A stretch of 64,000 nucleotides of DNA from Verrucomicrobiota bacterium (GTDB lineage: Bacteria; Verrucomicrobiota; Verrucomicrobiia; Opitutales; Opitutaceae). Position numbers and translations under genes: made by a program. Below are positions 32,704-40,262 of this stretch, one piece after another. The stretch spans positions 62,001 through 126,000 of the forward strand of contig JAEKKV010000016.1 in the NCBI GenBank assembly GCA_019510185.1, given 5' to 3'. Positions within the stretch are counted from its first letter, which is position 1; every line of letters starts with the position of its first letter. The notes under the pieces are model-generated. The model did not search any database. It worked only from the letters and a program-made list of their open reading frames with translations, and had not been told where the DNA came from.

Positions 32704-35354
32704 GGTTTGGAGAAGGGGTGGTGGTCGACGGGAATGGCGGCCAACTCGCGCCAGATTCGGAAGGCCTGCACGAACGCGGGGTAGTCGGAGGAGGAGACGA
32801 AAGGGGTGTTGAGATCGAGCACGGCGGTGTTGAGCACGGTGTGGTCGTCGGGTCGGCTGAAAGATTGGGTGAGAGTGTTTTCACCGATGCGCATAGGAGC
32901 GTGGGGCGGGTCGTCTTCGAGATCGGGGGCGGTCTCGGAGCCGGTGGTGACGCGGCGGACGATCTGGGTGTAGCGGAGCGGCTGACCGTCGTTCAGGGCG
33001 ATGGGACGGTCGCGGGTCGGTGCGGCGAGCGCGGCGGCAAGCGTGGAGGCGGGGCGCGGAGCGGGAGAAGCGGCGAGAACATAGAAGGTGGCGGTCAACC
33101 CGACGGGTTGGGCGAGGTCATCGAGGTTGGTGAGCGTGACATTTTCGAAGGTGGCGTCGGGCAGGAGGGCGGCGAGCTGCTGGTGCAGCGCGAAGGCGCG
33201 GAGGGCGGGACTCGCGTTGCCGAGTTGCTGGCGCAGCTCGTAGTCGGCGAGACCGGTGAAGCGGCGTTCGACGCGGCCGAGCCACGCGCCGTGGGTGTGC
33301 GTTTCAAATGTCCAGGTGTCGGTGACGGCGGTGATTTCGGCACCGAGGCGGACGGGGGCGAAGCGCGCCTCGCCGGTCGGCGGAAGGATGCGGGCCTGGC
33401 GGCCGAGGTCGCCGGGCGAGATCACGCCGAAGCGCGTGGTGCCGTCGGTCGCGTCGAGCCAACGCTCGGGCTGGTCGGCGAAGGCGGGGATGTGGGCGAT
33501 GGCGTGGTTGAATTGCCAGCCAGGGAACGCAGGATCGGTGGACGAGCCTCGATTCAGGAGAACGAATTCGGCGGGCAGATCCATCGCGTGGAGGAGCGCG
33601 ATGAGGAGGTTGGCCTTGTCCTTGCAGTCGCCGTAGCGGTTGCGCAGGACGGTGTCGGGCGTGCGCGGGCGGAAGGCATGGATGCCGAACTCGATGGCAA
33701 CGTAGCGGAGCGAGGAAACGAATTCGTAGGCGGCGCGGATTCGCGTCTCGGGCGTGGGATTGAGCCTGGTGATTTCGGCGGCACGGGCGCGCACGCTGGG
33801 GCCGATTTCGTCGGAACCCCTGGCAATGCGGCGGAACCACGTGTCAAACGCCTCCCACGAGGGCAGCGAGCTCACCGCGAGCGTCGCCACGAGGTCGCGG
33901 CGGGGCGGGTCGTAGGGAAGCGGCTCATACGCGGGTAGAGCGGGGAGGGTCCACGCGAGGACGCGGGAGTGTTCGGTTGCGGACTCGACGGGGGCGGGCG
34001 CGGCGGGGAGGTTGCGCAACTGGTGGTTGAACGTGCCGGTCTTGGGCAGGCGTAACGTGAGCACGGTGGCGACGACGGGGGCGGAACGGGCGAGCTCCAA
34101 CTCGTCGTAGAATTCGGGCAGGTCGTAGGCGGCGCGAAGCTCGGTCGTCCAGGCAAGCTCGACGATGCAGCCGGGCGCGGCCTGCGGCAGGTTGAGATGA
34201 AGAGGTACGGGCAGCTCGGAGGAGACGGGGGTATTGTCGGCGAGGCGGCGGGGGTTGAGCACGAGCGCGGAGGCATCGGGCAGGATGAGGCGCGCGCCCT
34301 CGATGCGGGTGGTCTCGGTCGGGGGTTGGTGGACGAAGGTGTAGTCGGCCCACTCGGCGATGGCGGCGGGCGTGAGGAGCAGGACGCGCAGGCGGGTGGA
34401 GCGGGTGGAGGTCCGGTCGGCGTTGAGGGTGAGCGCGATCTCCTGCTGGAGCACAAGGGCGGAGTGTCCGTCGGCCTGCGGGGCGAGTCTGGCGGCTTCG
34501 GCGAGCAGGGAGCGGGTGGCGTCGGTCGCGGGAGCGGGCGAAAACTCGGAGTCGCCAGTGGTGGTCGGAATCTCGATATCGGCCGAGGTGAGCACGGGGG
34601 CGGCGGAGGGGGACGCCGAGACGGCGGCGGGCGCGGAGGCGGCGGTCACGCCGAAGGGCGCGGAGAGAATTTCGCGGTCGGGGCCGGCGAGGAGGCGGGC
34701 GGACTCGACTTGGGCGAGGCCGTTGGTCGTGTAGAAGGCGTCAACGCGCTCGGCGGCGCGGGCCGCGAGCGTGGTGAAGGGCGCGGCCGGCGTTTCGGCG
34801 AGTGCGTCGACCCAGATTTCAGGGAAGCGGGGGACGCCAGTCTCGCCGATCCCGGCGGTGGCGGCGATGGCGGTGCAGTTGGGAAGATTTTTAAGAAAAG
34901 GCAGGTAGCCGCCGCTTTGGGAGGTGTTGAGGACGACGAGGGAGTGGCCGGCGATGGCGGCGAGCGCGCTCTGGAGGTCGGTCGCAGTGAGGCGCGGGCC
35001 TCGCACTTGGAAGGCGGGCTGGCTGTCACGGGCGGGAGCACTGTGACCAAAGAGGATGAGCCAGCAGTCGTCGTCCGCACCAACGTCGCGGGCGGTGGTT
35101 GTCAGGGAGGCAAGAATACGCTCGCGGGTGACGGGCGCTCCTTCGGCGGAGGCAAGGACGGTGATGCGGTCGGCGGGGATGCCGCGGGCCGCGAGCTGGA
35201 GACGGGTCCGATCGGCGAGACGACTCCACAGGGCTGCGTCGGTTTCGTTGGCGGTGAGGCCGATGACGATCAGAGCCGAGGGAGCGGCGGAAGCGACGGA
35301 GACAAGGAAGAGAAGAAGGGCGACGCCGAGCGATGTGCGAAAGGGGGGAGTCAT
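32700..35354 (-). CDS. Caspase-like (catalytically altered) domain fused to DUF3857-transglutaminase
   Basis: An 884-residue exported protein. A signal peptide (about 1-24) is followed by a caspase/legumain-like domain (about 27-230): strand SALIVIGL, then WLILFGHSAP with His104 in the catalytic position. At the usual D-x-C-x-S-G site it reads NTSQSGG (143-149), so Ser145 replaces the catalytic Cys. A beta-rich DUF3857 region (about 330-560) and a transglutaminase core follow, with triad Cys577 (GDCKDK), His617 (FNHAI) and Asp634 (LDATDG). A final beta domain completes it. The second enzyme part looks intact, the first does not. Its start overlaps the DUF4159 stop by four bases. Confidence 0.85.
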   Translation of the reverse strand: MTPPFRTSLGVALLLFLVSVASAAPSALIVIGLTANETDAALWSRLADRTRLQLAARGIPADRITVLASAEGAPVTRERILASLTTTARDVGADDDCWLILFGHSAPARDSQPAFQVRGPRLTATDLQSALAAIAGHSLVVLNTSQSGGYLPFLKNLPNCTAIAATAGIGETGVPRFPEIWVDALAETPAAPFTTLAARAAERVDAFYTTNGLAQVESARLLAGPDREILSAPFGVTAASAPAAVSASPSAAPVLTSADIEIPTTTGDSEFSPAPATDATRSLLAEAARLAPQADGHSALVLQQEIALTLNADRTSTRSTRLRVLLLTPAAIAEWADYTFVHQPPTETTRIEGARLILPDASALVLNPRRLADNTPVSSELPVPLHLNLPQAAPGCIVELAWTTELRAAYDLPEFYDELELARSAPVVATVLTLRLPKTGTFNHQLRNLPAAPAPVESATEHSRVLAWTLPALPAYEPLPYDPPRRDLVATLAVSSLPSWEAFDTWFRRIARGSDEIGPSVRARAAEITRLNPTPETRIRAAYEFVSSLRYVAIEFGIHAFRPRTPDTVLRNRYGDCKDKANLLIALLHAMDLPAEFVLLNRGSSTDPAFPGWQFNHAIAHIPAFADQPERWLDATDGTTRFGVISPGDLGRQARILPPTGEARFAPVRLGAEITAVTDTWTFETHTHGAWLGRVERRFTGLADYELRQQLGNASPALRAFALHQQLAALLPDATFENVTLTNLDDLAQPVGLTATFYVLAASPAPRPASTLAAALAAPTRDRPIALNDGQPLRYTQIVRRVTTGSETAPDLEDDPPHAPMRIGENTLTQSFSRPDDHTVLNTAVLDLNTPFVSSSDYPAFVQAFRIWRELAAIPVDHHPFSKP

Positions 35355-36058
35355 CGGGTGATGGCGTAGAGGTAGATGTTGGTCATCATTTCCATGCAGA
35401 CGGTGGCGTTGGCGTGCCCGGCGATGTCGGCCCAGCCGCATTGCAGGCCGCTGAGGGAGAGCATGCCGATCATGCGGTTGCCGGAGTAGAGGGCGCGCAG
35501 CGGGTAGGTGGGGCCGTCGGACCAACTGTTGCCGGGGCGGGTCTGGGGTGGATACTCGGTGAGTTTGAAATAGATCGAGAACACCTCGTGGCTGGATGGG
35601 AGTGCCTCGATGCGGAGATCAGGAAAGAGGGAGCGAAGCAGGCGTATTTGGTTCTGATAGAAGCGGTCGGGGTCGGGATTCACGCCGGTGGCGATGCAGG
35701 CGTCGATGAAGACAAAGCCGCCGCGATGGATGTATTCCGCGAAGTTGCGCCGTTCGGTGTCCGTGACGAGATGGTTGATGTCGTCGGAAAACAGGAAGGG
35801 GTAGACGCAGAGTTCGTCGAGGTTGCGGGCGGTGGCGGCATACCAGGTGCGGTCGATGTTGAGCGAGGTGTGCTCGCGGATAAAGGCGAGCAGCTCGGCG
35901 TCGCGCGAGGCGTGGCGGGCCCAGTAGGCGGAATCGGTTTTCAGCCGCGCCCACTCGACCTTGCCGCCGCGGAATTTGTCGGCGGAGGCGTCCTGGGCGG
36001 TCAGGGCGGGGCCGCAGGCGGCCAGCAAGGCGAGGCCGAGGAGGAGCGTCCGGCTCAT
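35351..36058 (-). CDS. DUF4159 protein, second copy
   Basis: A 235-residue exported protein with a signal peptide (MSRTLLLGLALLAACGPALT) and a DUF4159 domain: FRGGKVEWARLKTDS, ELLAFIREHTSLNIDR, YPFLFSDD, EYIHRGGFVFIDAC and a final MEMMTNIYLYAITR. DUF4159 has a glutamine-amidotransferase-like fold, and in MoxR operons it occurs as one of the envelope partners; its biochemical role is unknown. It is a paralogue of the gene immediately upstream, with the same start and end motifs. The ATG overlaps the upstream stop by four bases (ATGA). Confidence 0.9.
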   Translation of the reverse strand: MSRTLLLGLALLAACGPALTAQDASADKFRGGKVEWARLKTDSAYWARHASRDAELLAFIREHTSLNIDRTWYAATARNLDELCVYPFLFSDDINHLVTDTERRNFAEYIHRGGFVFIDACIATGVNPDPDRFYQNQIRLLRSLFPDLRIEALPSSHEVFSIYFKLTEYPPQTRPGNSWSDGPTYPLRALYSGNRMIGMLSLSGLQCGWADIAGHANATVCMEMMTNIYLYAITR

Positions 36059-36771
36059 CGGGTAATGGCGTAGAGATAGATGTTGGTCATCATCTCCATG
36101 CAGGTCCGGGCGTTTTCGTTGGTGGTGATGTGCGCCCAGCCGCACTGGAGTCCGCTCATCGAGAGGACGCCGATCATGCGGGGGCCGTCATAGAGTCCAA
36201 ACATCGGATACGCGATCCAGTCGGGGCGGTCCATGTTCGTGTGAGGAGGTTGGTCCTTGATCTTAAAATAGATGGAGAATACCTCGTGATTGGCCGGCAG
36301 CGGAGTGATGCGAAGGCCGGGGATCATGCGCAGGAGCGCGCGGCTTTCCGCCGAGTAAAACCCGTCCGGCGTCGGATTGACGGGCGGGGCGATGCAGGAG
36401 TCGATCATCAGAAAACCGCCCCGATGGATGTATTCCACGAGGTTTTTGACTTCGGTTTCCGAACCGAGGCTGTGGACGCCGTCGGTGAACAGAAACGGGT
36501 AGGTGCAAAGCTCGTCGAGATTGCGGGCGGTGGCCGCATACCAAGCCCGGTCGATGTTGAGGGAGGTGTTGTCGCGAATGAAGTTGAGGAGCTCGCTGTC
36601 ACGCGGGGCATGGCGATCCCAGTAGCGAGAATCGGTTTTCAGCCGCGCCCACTCGACCTTGCCGCCGCGAAATGTGTCGGCCGGGGACGGGGTTTGTGAA
36701 TGGCCGCACAGTATCGTAAACGCAACGATGACTGCGCAGGCGGCCAAACGTAGGGGGCGTCTACGTGTCAT
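36055..36771 (-). CDS. DUF4159 protein, first copy
   Basis: A 238-residue exported protein and first gene of the eight-gene operon. The signal peptide is MTRRRPLRLAACAVIVAFTIL, then the DUF4159 domain with FRGGKVEWARLKTDS, LLNFIRDNTSLNIDR, ARNLDELCTYPFLF, EYIHRGGFLMIDSC and the C-terminal MEMMTNIYLYAITR. Several blocks are identical to those of the second copy, so the pair comes from tandem duplication. It follows the sugar dehydrogenase gene by 58 bases; neither a terminator nor a clear promoter is visible between them, so the operon might start further upstream. Confidence 0.9.
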   Translation of the reverse strand: MTRRRPLRLAACAVIVAFTILCGHSQTPSPADTFRGGKVEWARLKTDSRYWDRHAPRDSELLNFIRDNTSLNIDRAWYAATARNLDELCTYPFLFTDGVHSLGSETEVKNLVEYIHRGGFLMIDSCIAPPVNPTPDGFYSAESRALLRMIPGLRITPLPANHEVFSIYFKIKDQPPHTNMDRPDWIAYPMFGLYDGPRMIGVLSMSGLQCGWAHITTNENARTCMEMMTNIYLYAITR

Positions 36772-36829
36772 ATTTGGACAGTCGGATGATTGCGCGGATT
36801 GGCGGCAACAGGAAACACGAACGGAAAGC

Positions 36830-38281
36830 TCATTTAGCGTCGGCGGGAATCATCCGTGAGACGCGATCAGGGAGCAGGACGTAGAGGGAACCGTCGGGGC
36901 CGGTGATGGCGTCGCGGAGGCGGCCGATGCCTTTGAAGATGATTTCCTGGTGCACGACTTTGCCGTCCTTGAGCTCAAGGCGGCGAAGTTCTTGCGCGGC
37001 GAGAGAGGCGGCGAAGAGGTTACCCTTCCATTTCGGAAACAGATCGCCGGTGTAGATGTTGGCACTGCTCACCGCGATAGAGGGAGTCCAGTCGATCACA
37101 GCGGGCTCCATGCCGTCTTTCGTCGTGACAGCAGGGGTACGCTGCCCGGAGGGCTCCATATAAGTGATGGGCTTGAGGTCGTAATCGATGCCTTCGGTGG
37201 CGACGGGCCAGCCGTAATTAAGGCCCTTGCGGATGAGGTTGAGTTCATCGCCTCCGCGCGGACCATGTTCGGTTTCCCAAAGCTCATTGGTCGCGGCGTC
37301 ATAAACGAGACCTTGGGGATTGCGATGGCCGTAGCTCCAGATGGAGGGATCGGCGCCGGGCGTGTTGACGAAAGGATTATCGGCAGGAACGCGCCCGTCG
37401 TCCTGAAGGCGGTGAATTTTGCCGTTGGGCCGGGTGAGATCCTGGGCGTTTTCCTTCGTTCCGCGTTCGCCGATGGAAAAAAAGACATGGCCTTGGCGGT
37501 CAAAGGTGATCCGTCCGCCGAAGTGAATGCCGCCGGCGGGGCGATACGTTTCAAGCGGAGCCTGGAAGATCGTCTGCTGGTCCACGAGGGCACCGTCGCG
37601 CAGGTGGCCGCGGATGATTTTCGTCATGGCAACGTTCCGTCCCTCTGCGCTTTTTTTCGGATCGGCGAAGGCAAGATAGATCCAGCCATTATGGGCAAAG
37701 TCGGGATGGAGAACGACGTCGAACAGGCCTGCCTGGCCGCCGGTGTCGACGGCTGGAACGTCGGCGACGGGCTTTTCCTGCAGACGTCCGTTTTCGACCA
37801 AGCGCAGGGTGCCTTTTTTTTCGGTAACGAGGGTACGTCCATCCGGAAGAAAAGCGATGGACCAAGGTTCTTGCAGGCCCGGGATCACGGTTTCGAGGCG
37901 GTAAGCGTAGAGTTCGCTTTGAGCCGTGAGGTTGTCGGCGGGATGGGCGAAGGTGAGGTGCTGACGTTCGCGCGCCACGACTTGCTCGTGAATATAGACG
38001 ACCAACGCGTGGGTCTCCGCACCAGAAAGAATGGCGTTCCAAGGAGGCATGCCGGCCTGAGGGTAACCGTCACGGATGCTTCGGGTAACGCTGGCTTCGT
38101 CGCCGCCATGTTTCCAGACACCGGCGGCCAGTGAAGGTGCCGAGCCTCCTTCGAAGCTCGCACCGTGGCAATTGGCGCAGAAATCGCCGTAGATTTTTTT
38201 GACGTCACGCGTCTGAGCCCCGGCCGCAGCGGCCGTGAGCAGGCTTGAAAGCAAAAAGACGGCGGGGCGAGGGATGCGCAT
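36830..38281 (-). CDS. Cytochrome c fused to PQQ-type sugar dehydrogenase domain
   Basis: A 483-residue exported protein. After a signal peptide (1-23) comes a mono-heme cytochrome c domain with CANCH at 35-39 and a Met ligand candidate in GYPQAGMPPW. From about residue 115 follows a six-bladed propeller of the soluble glucose/sorbosone dehydrogenase family (LQEPWSIAFLPDGRTLVTEK, GGQAGLFDVVLHPDF, YGHRNPQGLVYD, WETEHGPRGGDELN, NYGWPV). It should oxidise sugars or related alcohols in the periplasm with PQQ and hand electrons to its own heme. No PQQ synthesis genes are visible. The ATG at 38281 starts the signal peptide. Confidence 0.92.
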   Translation of the reverse strand: MRIPRPAVFLLSSLLTAAAAGAQTRDVKKIYGDFCANCHGASFEGGSAPSLAAGVWKHGGDEASVTRSIRDGYPQAGMPPWNAILSGAETHALVVYIHEQVVARERQHLTFAHPADNLTAQSELYAYRLETVIPGLQEPWSIAFLPDGRTLVTEKKGTLRLVENGRLQEKPVADVPAVDTGGQAGLFDVVLHPDFAHNGWIYLAFADPKKSAEGRNVAMTKIIRGHLRDGALVDQQTIFQAPLETYRPAGGIHFGGRITFDRQGHVFFSIGERGTKENAQDLTRPNGKIHRLQDDGRVPADNPFVNTPGADPSIWSYGHRNPQGLVYDAATNELWETEHGPRGGDELNLIRKGLNYGWPVATEGIDYDLKPITYMEPSGQRTPAVTTKDGMEPAVIDWTPSIAVSSANIYTGDLFPKWKGNLFAASLAAQELRRLELKDGKVVHQEIIFKGIGRLRDAITGPDGSLYVLLPDRVSRMIPADAK

Positions 38282-38384
38282 GGCGGGTCGGAGAGTGGAT
38301 GTGGCGGAGGGACGGAGCAAGCTGGGTGTGGCAGGCGCAGCGTTGACCGCGGCGGGCGGAGGCGTCCAAGCTTCGGCCGGTTTT

Positions 38385-38470
38385 GCCCCCGTGGTGGAAT
38401 GGTAGACACTTGAGACTTAAAATCTCCTGTCCGTAAGGACGTGCCGGTTCGAGTCCGGCCGGGGGCACCA
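38385..38470 (+). tRNA. tRNA-Leu (anticodon TAA)
   Basis: The 86-base gene folds as a class II tRNA: acceptor GCCCCCG pairs with CGGGGGC, the D-arm is TGGTGGAATGGTAGACAC, the loop CTTAAAA (38417-38423) gives anticodon TAA at 38419-38421, a variable arm TGTCC-GTAA-GGACG follows, then the T-arm CCGG-TTCGAGT-CCGG, and the CCA end is encoded. It reads UUA/UUG leucine codons. A TTGACC at 38343-38348 is the only promoter-like sequence seen. Confidence 0.97.
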
Positions 38471-38513
38471 TGCCGGCCTTGCCTGATCGGAAACGGCGGG
38501 TTTGGCTGCCGGT

Positions 38514-39092
38514 GTGAAAATCGGTTTTTTAGGAGGGAGCTTCGATCCCGTTCATTTGGGGCACCTGGTCGGGGCGCAAGATGCGTTGGAGCGCGCCGGG
38601 CTTGACCGGCTGGTTTTCGTGCCCGCTGCCCAAGCCCCCTTAAAACCGGGGATGGTTCAGGCATCGGCGGAAAACCGGTTGGCCATGTTGCAGGCGGCGG
38701 TGGGTGACGATCCGCGTTTCGAGATTTCCGATCACGAACTCCAAGCAGGAGGAGTCAGTTATACGATCGATACGGTGCGGCATTTCTGCGCGCGGTTTCC
38801 CAACGACACGCTTTATTGGATCATTGGGGCGGATCAACCGGCCCGGCTGCATCTCTGGCGCGAAATCGAAGAGTTGGCGAAGCGAGTGGAATTTATCGTG
38901 TTGGACCGGCCGGGACATACCTGGGTGGAGCGAACGGATATTCCCGGGCTGCGGCTGCAGCGTTGCACGGGGCATTTGGTGGACATCAGTTCGACGGAGC
39001 TGCGCGAGCGCATTCGCGGGGGATTGCCCGTGAACTATTTTCTGCCGCACAAGACGGTTGAGTATATCCGGAAAACCGGCCTCTATCGTTGA
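38514..39092 (+). CDS. nadD: Nicotinate-nucleotide adenylyltransferase
   Basis: A protein of about 192 residues that transfers AMP from ATP to nicotinate mononucleotide in NAD synthesis. The nucleotidyltransferase motif KIGFLGGSFDPVHLGHL opens the protein, and the second motif ISSTELRERIRGG lies near the end, followed by LPHKTVEYI. The GTG at 38514 begins at the usual MKIGFLGG point; a TTG at 38502 is the alternative. It lies 43 bases after the tRNA, and its stop overlaps a TTG two codons before the rsfS ATG; nadD-rsfS is a widely kept gene pair. Confidence 0.94.
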   Translation: MKIGFLGGSFDPVHLGHLVGAQDALERAGLDRLVFVPAAQAPLKPGMVQASAENRLAMLQAAVGDDPRFEISDHELQAGGVSYTIDTVRHFCARFPNDTLYWIIGADQPARLHLWREIEELAKRVEFIVLDRPGHTWVERTDIPGLRLQRCTGHLVDISSTELRERIRGGLPVNYFLPHKTVEYIRKTGLYR

Positions 39093-39094
39093 GC

Positions 39095-39607
39095 ATGCCG
39101 ACCAAGCCCACCACTGATTCCATCCTTCCCTTGCTCAAGCAGATCGTTCTCGCCCTCGAAGAAAAGAAGGCCGGAGACCTGCGCGTATTGGATGTGAGCG
39201 AAAAGTCCACCATCACCGACTACCTCGTGCTGGCCACCGGTACTTCCGAGCCCCACCTGCGCGCGTTGCGCGTGGAACTTGAAAAGGTACTCGATGCGGC
39301 GAAGGTACCCATCGCGGGCATGGATGCGGGCACTTATGGTAGCGGCTGGACGGTGGTGGACGCGTATCAAATCATGATGCACGTGTTCACTCCTGAGCAG
39401 CGCGAGAATTACGCTTTGGAAAAACTTTGGAAAGACGCCAAGGACATTGATCTCCCCACGTTGCTGACCGAGCCCAAGACCAAACCCGTGCGCAAGGTTA
39501 CGCGCAACGCACCCGCGAAGAAAAAGACTGCAGTAAAAAAGGTGCCTACGAAAAAGGCCATCATCTCGAAAGCAAAGAAGCCTGCGGTTAAGAAGAAGTC
39601 CCGGTAA
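39095..39607 (+). CDS. rsfS: Ribosome silencing factor RsfS with Lys-rich tail
   Basis: The first 115 residues are a standard RsfS (Iojap/DUF143) domain: LDVSEKSTITDYLVLATGTSEPHLRAL, then GSGWTVVDAYQIMMHVFTPEQRENYALEKLW. RsfS binds ribosomal protein uL14 and keeps the subunits apart when nutrients are scarce. Most RsfS proteins end here; this one continues for about 50 residues rich in Lys, Ala, Thr and Pro with KKxxVKK-like units, a tail resembling histone H1-type linkers. The ATG at 39095 follows the nadD stop by 2 bases; a TTG at 39089 in the same frame overlaps it. Confidence 0.94.
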   Translation: MPTKPTTDSILPLLKQIVLALEEKKAGDLRVLDVSEKSTITDYLVLATGTSEPHLRALRVELEKVLDAAKVPIAGMDAGTYGSGWTVVDAYQIMMHVFTPEQRENYALEKLWKDAKDIDLPTLLTEPKTKPVRKVTRNAPAKKKTAVKKVPTKKAIISKAKKPAVKKKSR

Positions 39608-39644
39608 GCGTCAGATTGCTATAACAAAGCGAAAAGCGGCTTAG

Positions 39645-39671
39645 TTATATGAGGGGATTCCCTTATATAAT
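39645..39671. promoter_or_regulatory. Large palindrome overlapping a -10-like box before pilin 1
   Basis: An 11-bp stem TTATATGAGGG (39645-39655) and CCCTTATATAA (39660-39670) with loop GATT; one G-T pair interrupts it. TATAAT (39666-39671) sits in the right arm. No T tract follows, so an operator or RNA structure is more likely than a terminator. Confidence 0.4.
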
Positions 39672-39678
39672 GCTTATG

Positions 39679-39693
39679 GGTTTTGCACTTGCT
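39679..39693 (+). promoter_or_regulatory. Weak -24/-12 (sigma-54-like) element before pilin 1
   Basis: GG (39679-39680), ten bases, then GC inside TTGCT (39689-39693) fits the -24/-12 spacing, but the -24 side departs from TGGCAC. Pilin genes are often sigma-54 dependent in other bacteria. The same element is not found before pilins 2 and 3. Confidence 0.25.
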
Positions 39694-39726
39694 CCATTTG
39701 TTTGGGGCTGTCGTTATGCCTGTACT

Positions 39727-39740
39727 GCTCGCGTCTGAGC
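39727..39740 (+). promoter_or_regulatory. Conserved leader hairpin, pilin 1 copy
   Basis: GCTCG-CGTC-TGAGC, 39 bases before the pilin 1 start. It is the counterpart of the hairpins before pilins 2 and 3, with a G-T pair where they have A-T, and a shared TACTG- prefix and -CTT suffix. Confidence 0.45.
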
Positions 39741-39779
39741 CTTCCTATATCCATCCGCCATCCGGCTGAAAATACGCAT

Positions 39780-40058
39780 ATGAAAAACACTCGTTTCACC
39801 AAGGGCTTTACCCTCGTAGAAATCATGATTGTCGTGGTCATCATCGGTCTTCTTGCCGCCATGGCCATTCCCGCCTTTCAGAAGGTACGCGTCGCCTCGC
39901 AGGACAAGGCCGTGTTGAACAATGCCCGTCAGCTCGGTGCGGCGGCGGATCAATACTTCCTTGAGAACGGCGTTACCTATCCCGGCACCTTCACCCAAGG
40001 CACGCCGATCACGATTGCTGGCATCGCCGGCGCTCGCACGATCACTTATCTGCAGTAA
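39780..40058 (+). CDS. Type IV prepilin, short paralogue (pilin 1)
   Basis: A 92-residue prepilin. The leader MKNTRFTKG is cleaved before FTLVE, with Glu5 conserved, followed by the hydrophobic helix IMIVVVIIGLLAAMAIPAF. Its body matches pilins 2 and 3 but lacks 24 residues between ENGV and TYPGTF, exactly 72 bases, so the head is reduced. The C-terminus TITYLQ is identical to the other copies. It may be a minor pilin or a decaying copy; the frame is intact. A terminator follows. It assembles in the inner membrane and is probably retracted by the PilT-like ATPase at 2513. Confidence 0.93.
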   Translation: MKNTRFTKGFTLVEIMIVVVIIGLLAAMAIPAFQKVRVASQDKAVLNNARQLGAAADQYFLENGVTYPGTFTQGTPITIAGIAGARTITYLQ

Positions 40059-40074
40059 TTCTGTTTTTATTGAA

Positions 40075-40107
40075 AAAACCGCCCATGTTATTGTGGGCGG
40101 CTTTTTT
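40075..40107 (+). terminator. Terminator of pilin 1
   Basis: Stem CCGCCCA (40079-40085) with TGGGCGG (40094-40100), 8-base loop and six T after one C; an A-run precedes the stem, so it may also work in reverse. Confidence 0.88.
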
Positions 40108-40160
40108 GTGCATGCCTGATGGGGCGCGGTGAACGGTTCTGCTGGGGCATCGTTGTTGGA

Positions 40161-40210
40161 TTTACCAGAAACTTACACTATTTCCCCTTGCCGTGGCGGG
40201 AATACACGGG
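40161..40210 (+). promoter_or_regulatory. Upstream block shared by pilins 2 and 3, pilin 2 copy
   Basis: A stretch of about 50 bases beginning TTTACCAGAAACTTACAC and including CCTTGCCGTGGCGGGAAT has a clear counterpart at 40706-40752, in the same position relative to the leader hairpin. It probably holds the promoter or activator site; no certain -35/-10 is read. Confidence 0.45.
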
Positions 40211-40225
40211 TCCAGTGGATTTAAC

Positions 40226-40239
40226 GCTCACGTTTGAGC
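40226..40239 (+). promoter_or_regulatory. Conserved leader hairpin, pilin 2 copy
   Basis: GCTCA-CGTT-TGAGC, a perfect 5-bp stem with a 4-base loop, 23 bases before the pilin 2 start; followed by CTTTCTTATCC. Confidence 0.55.
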
Positions 40240-40262
40240 CTTTCTTATCCGTATTGAATCAT

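Noticed and set aside
38343..38371. Promoter for tRNA-Leu with TTGACC as -35
   Set aside because: No -10 box lies at a proper distance; the -35 match alone is not enough.
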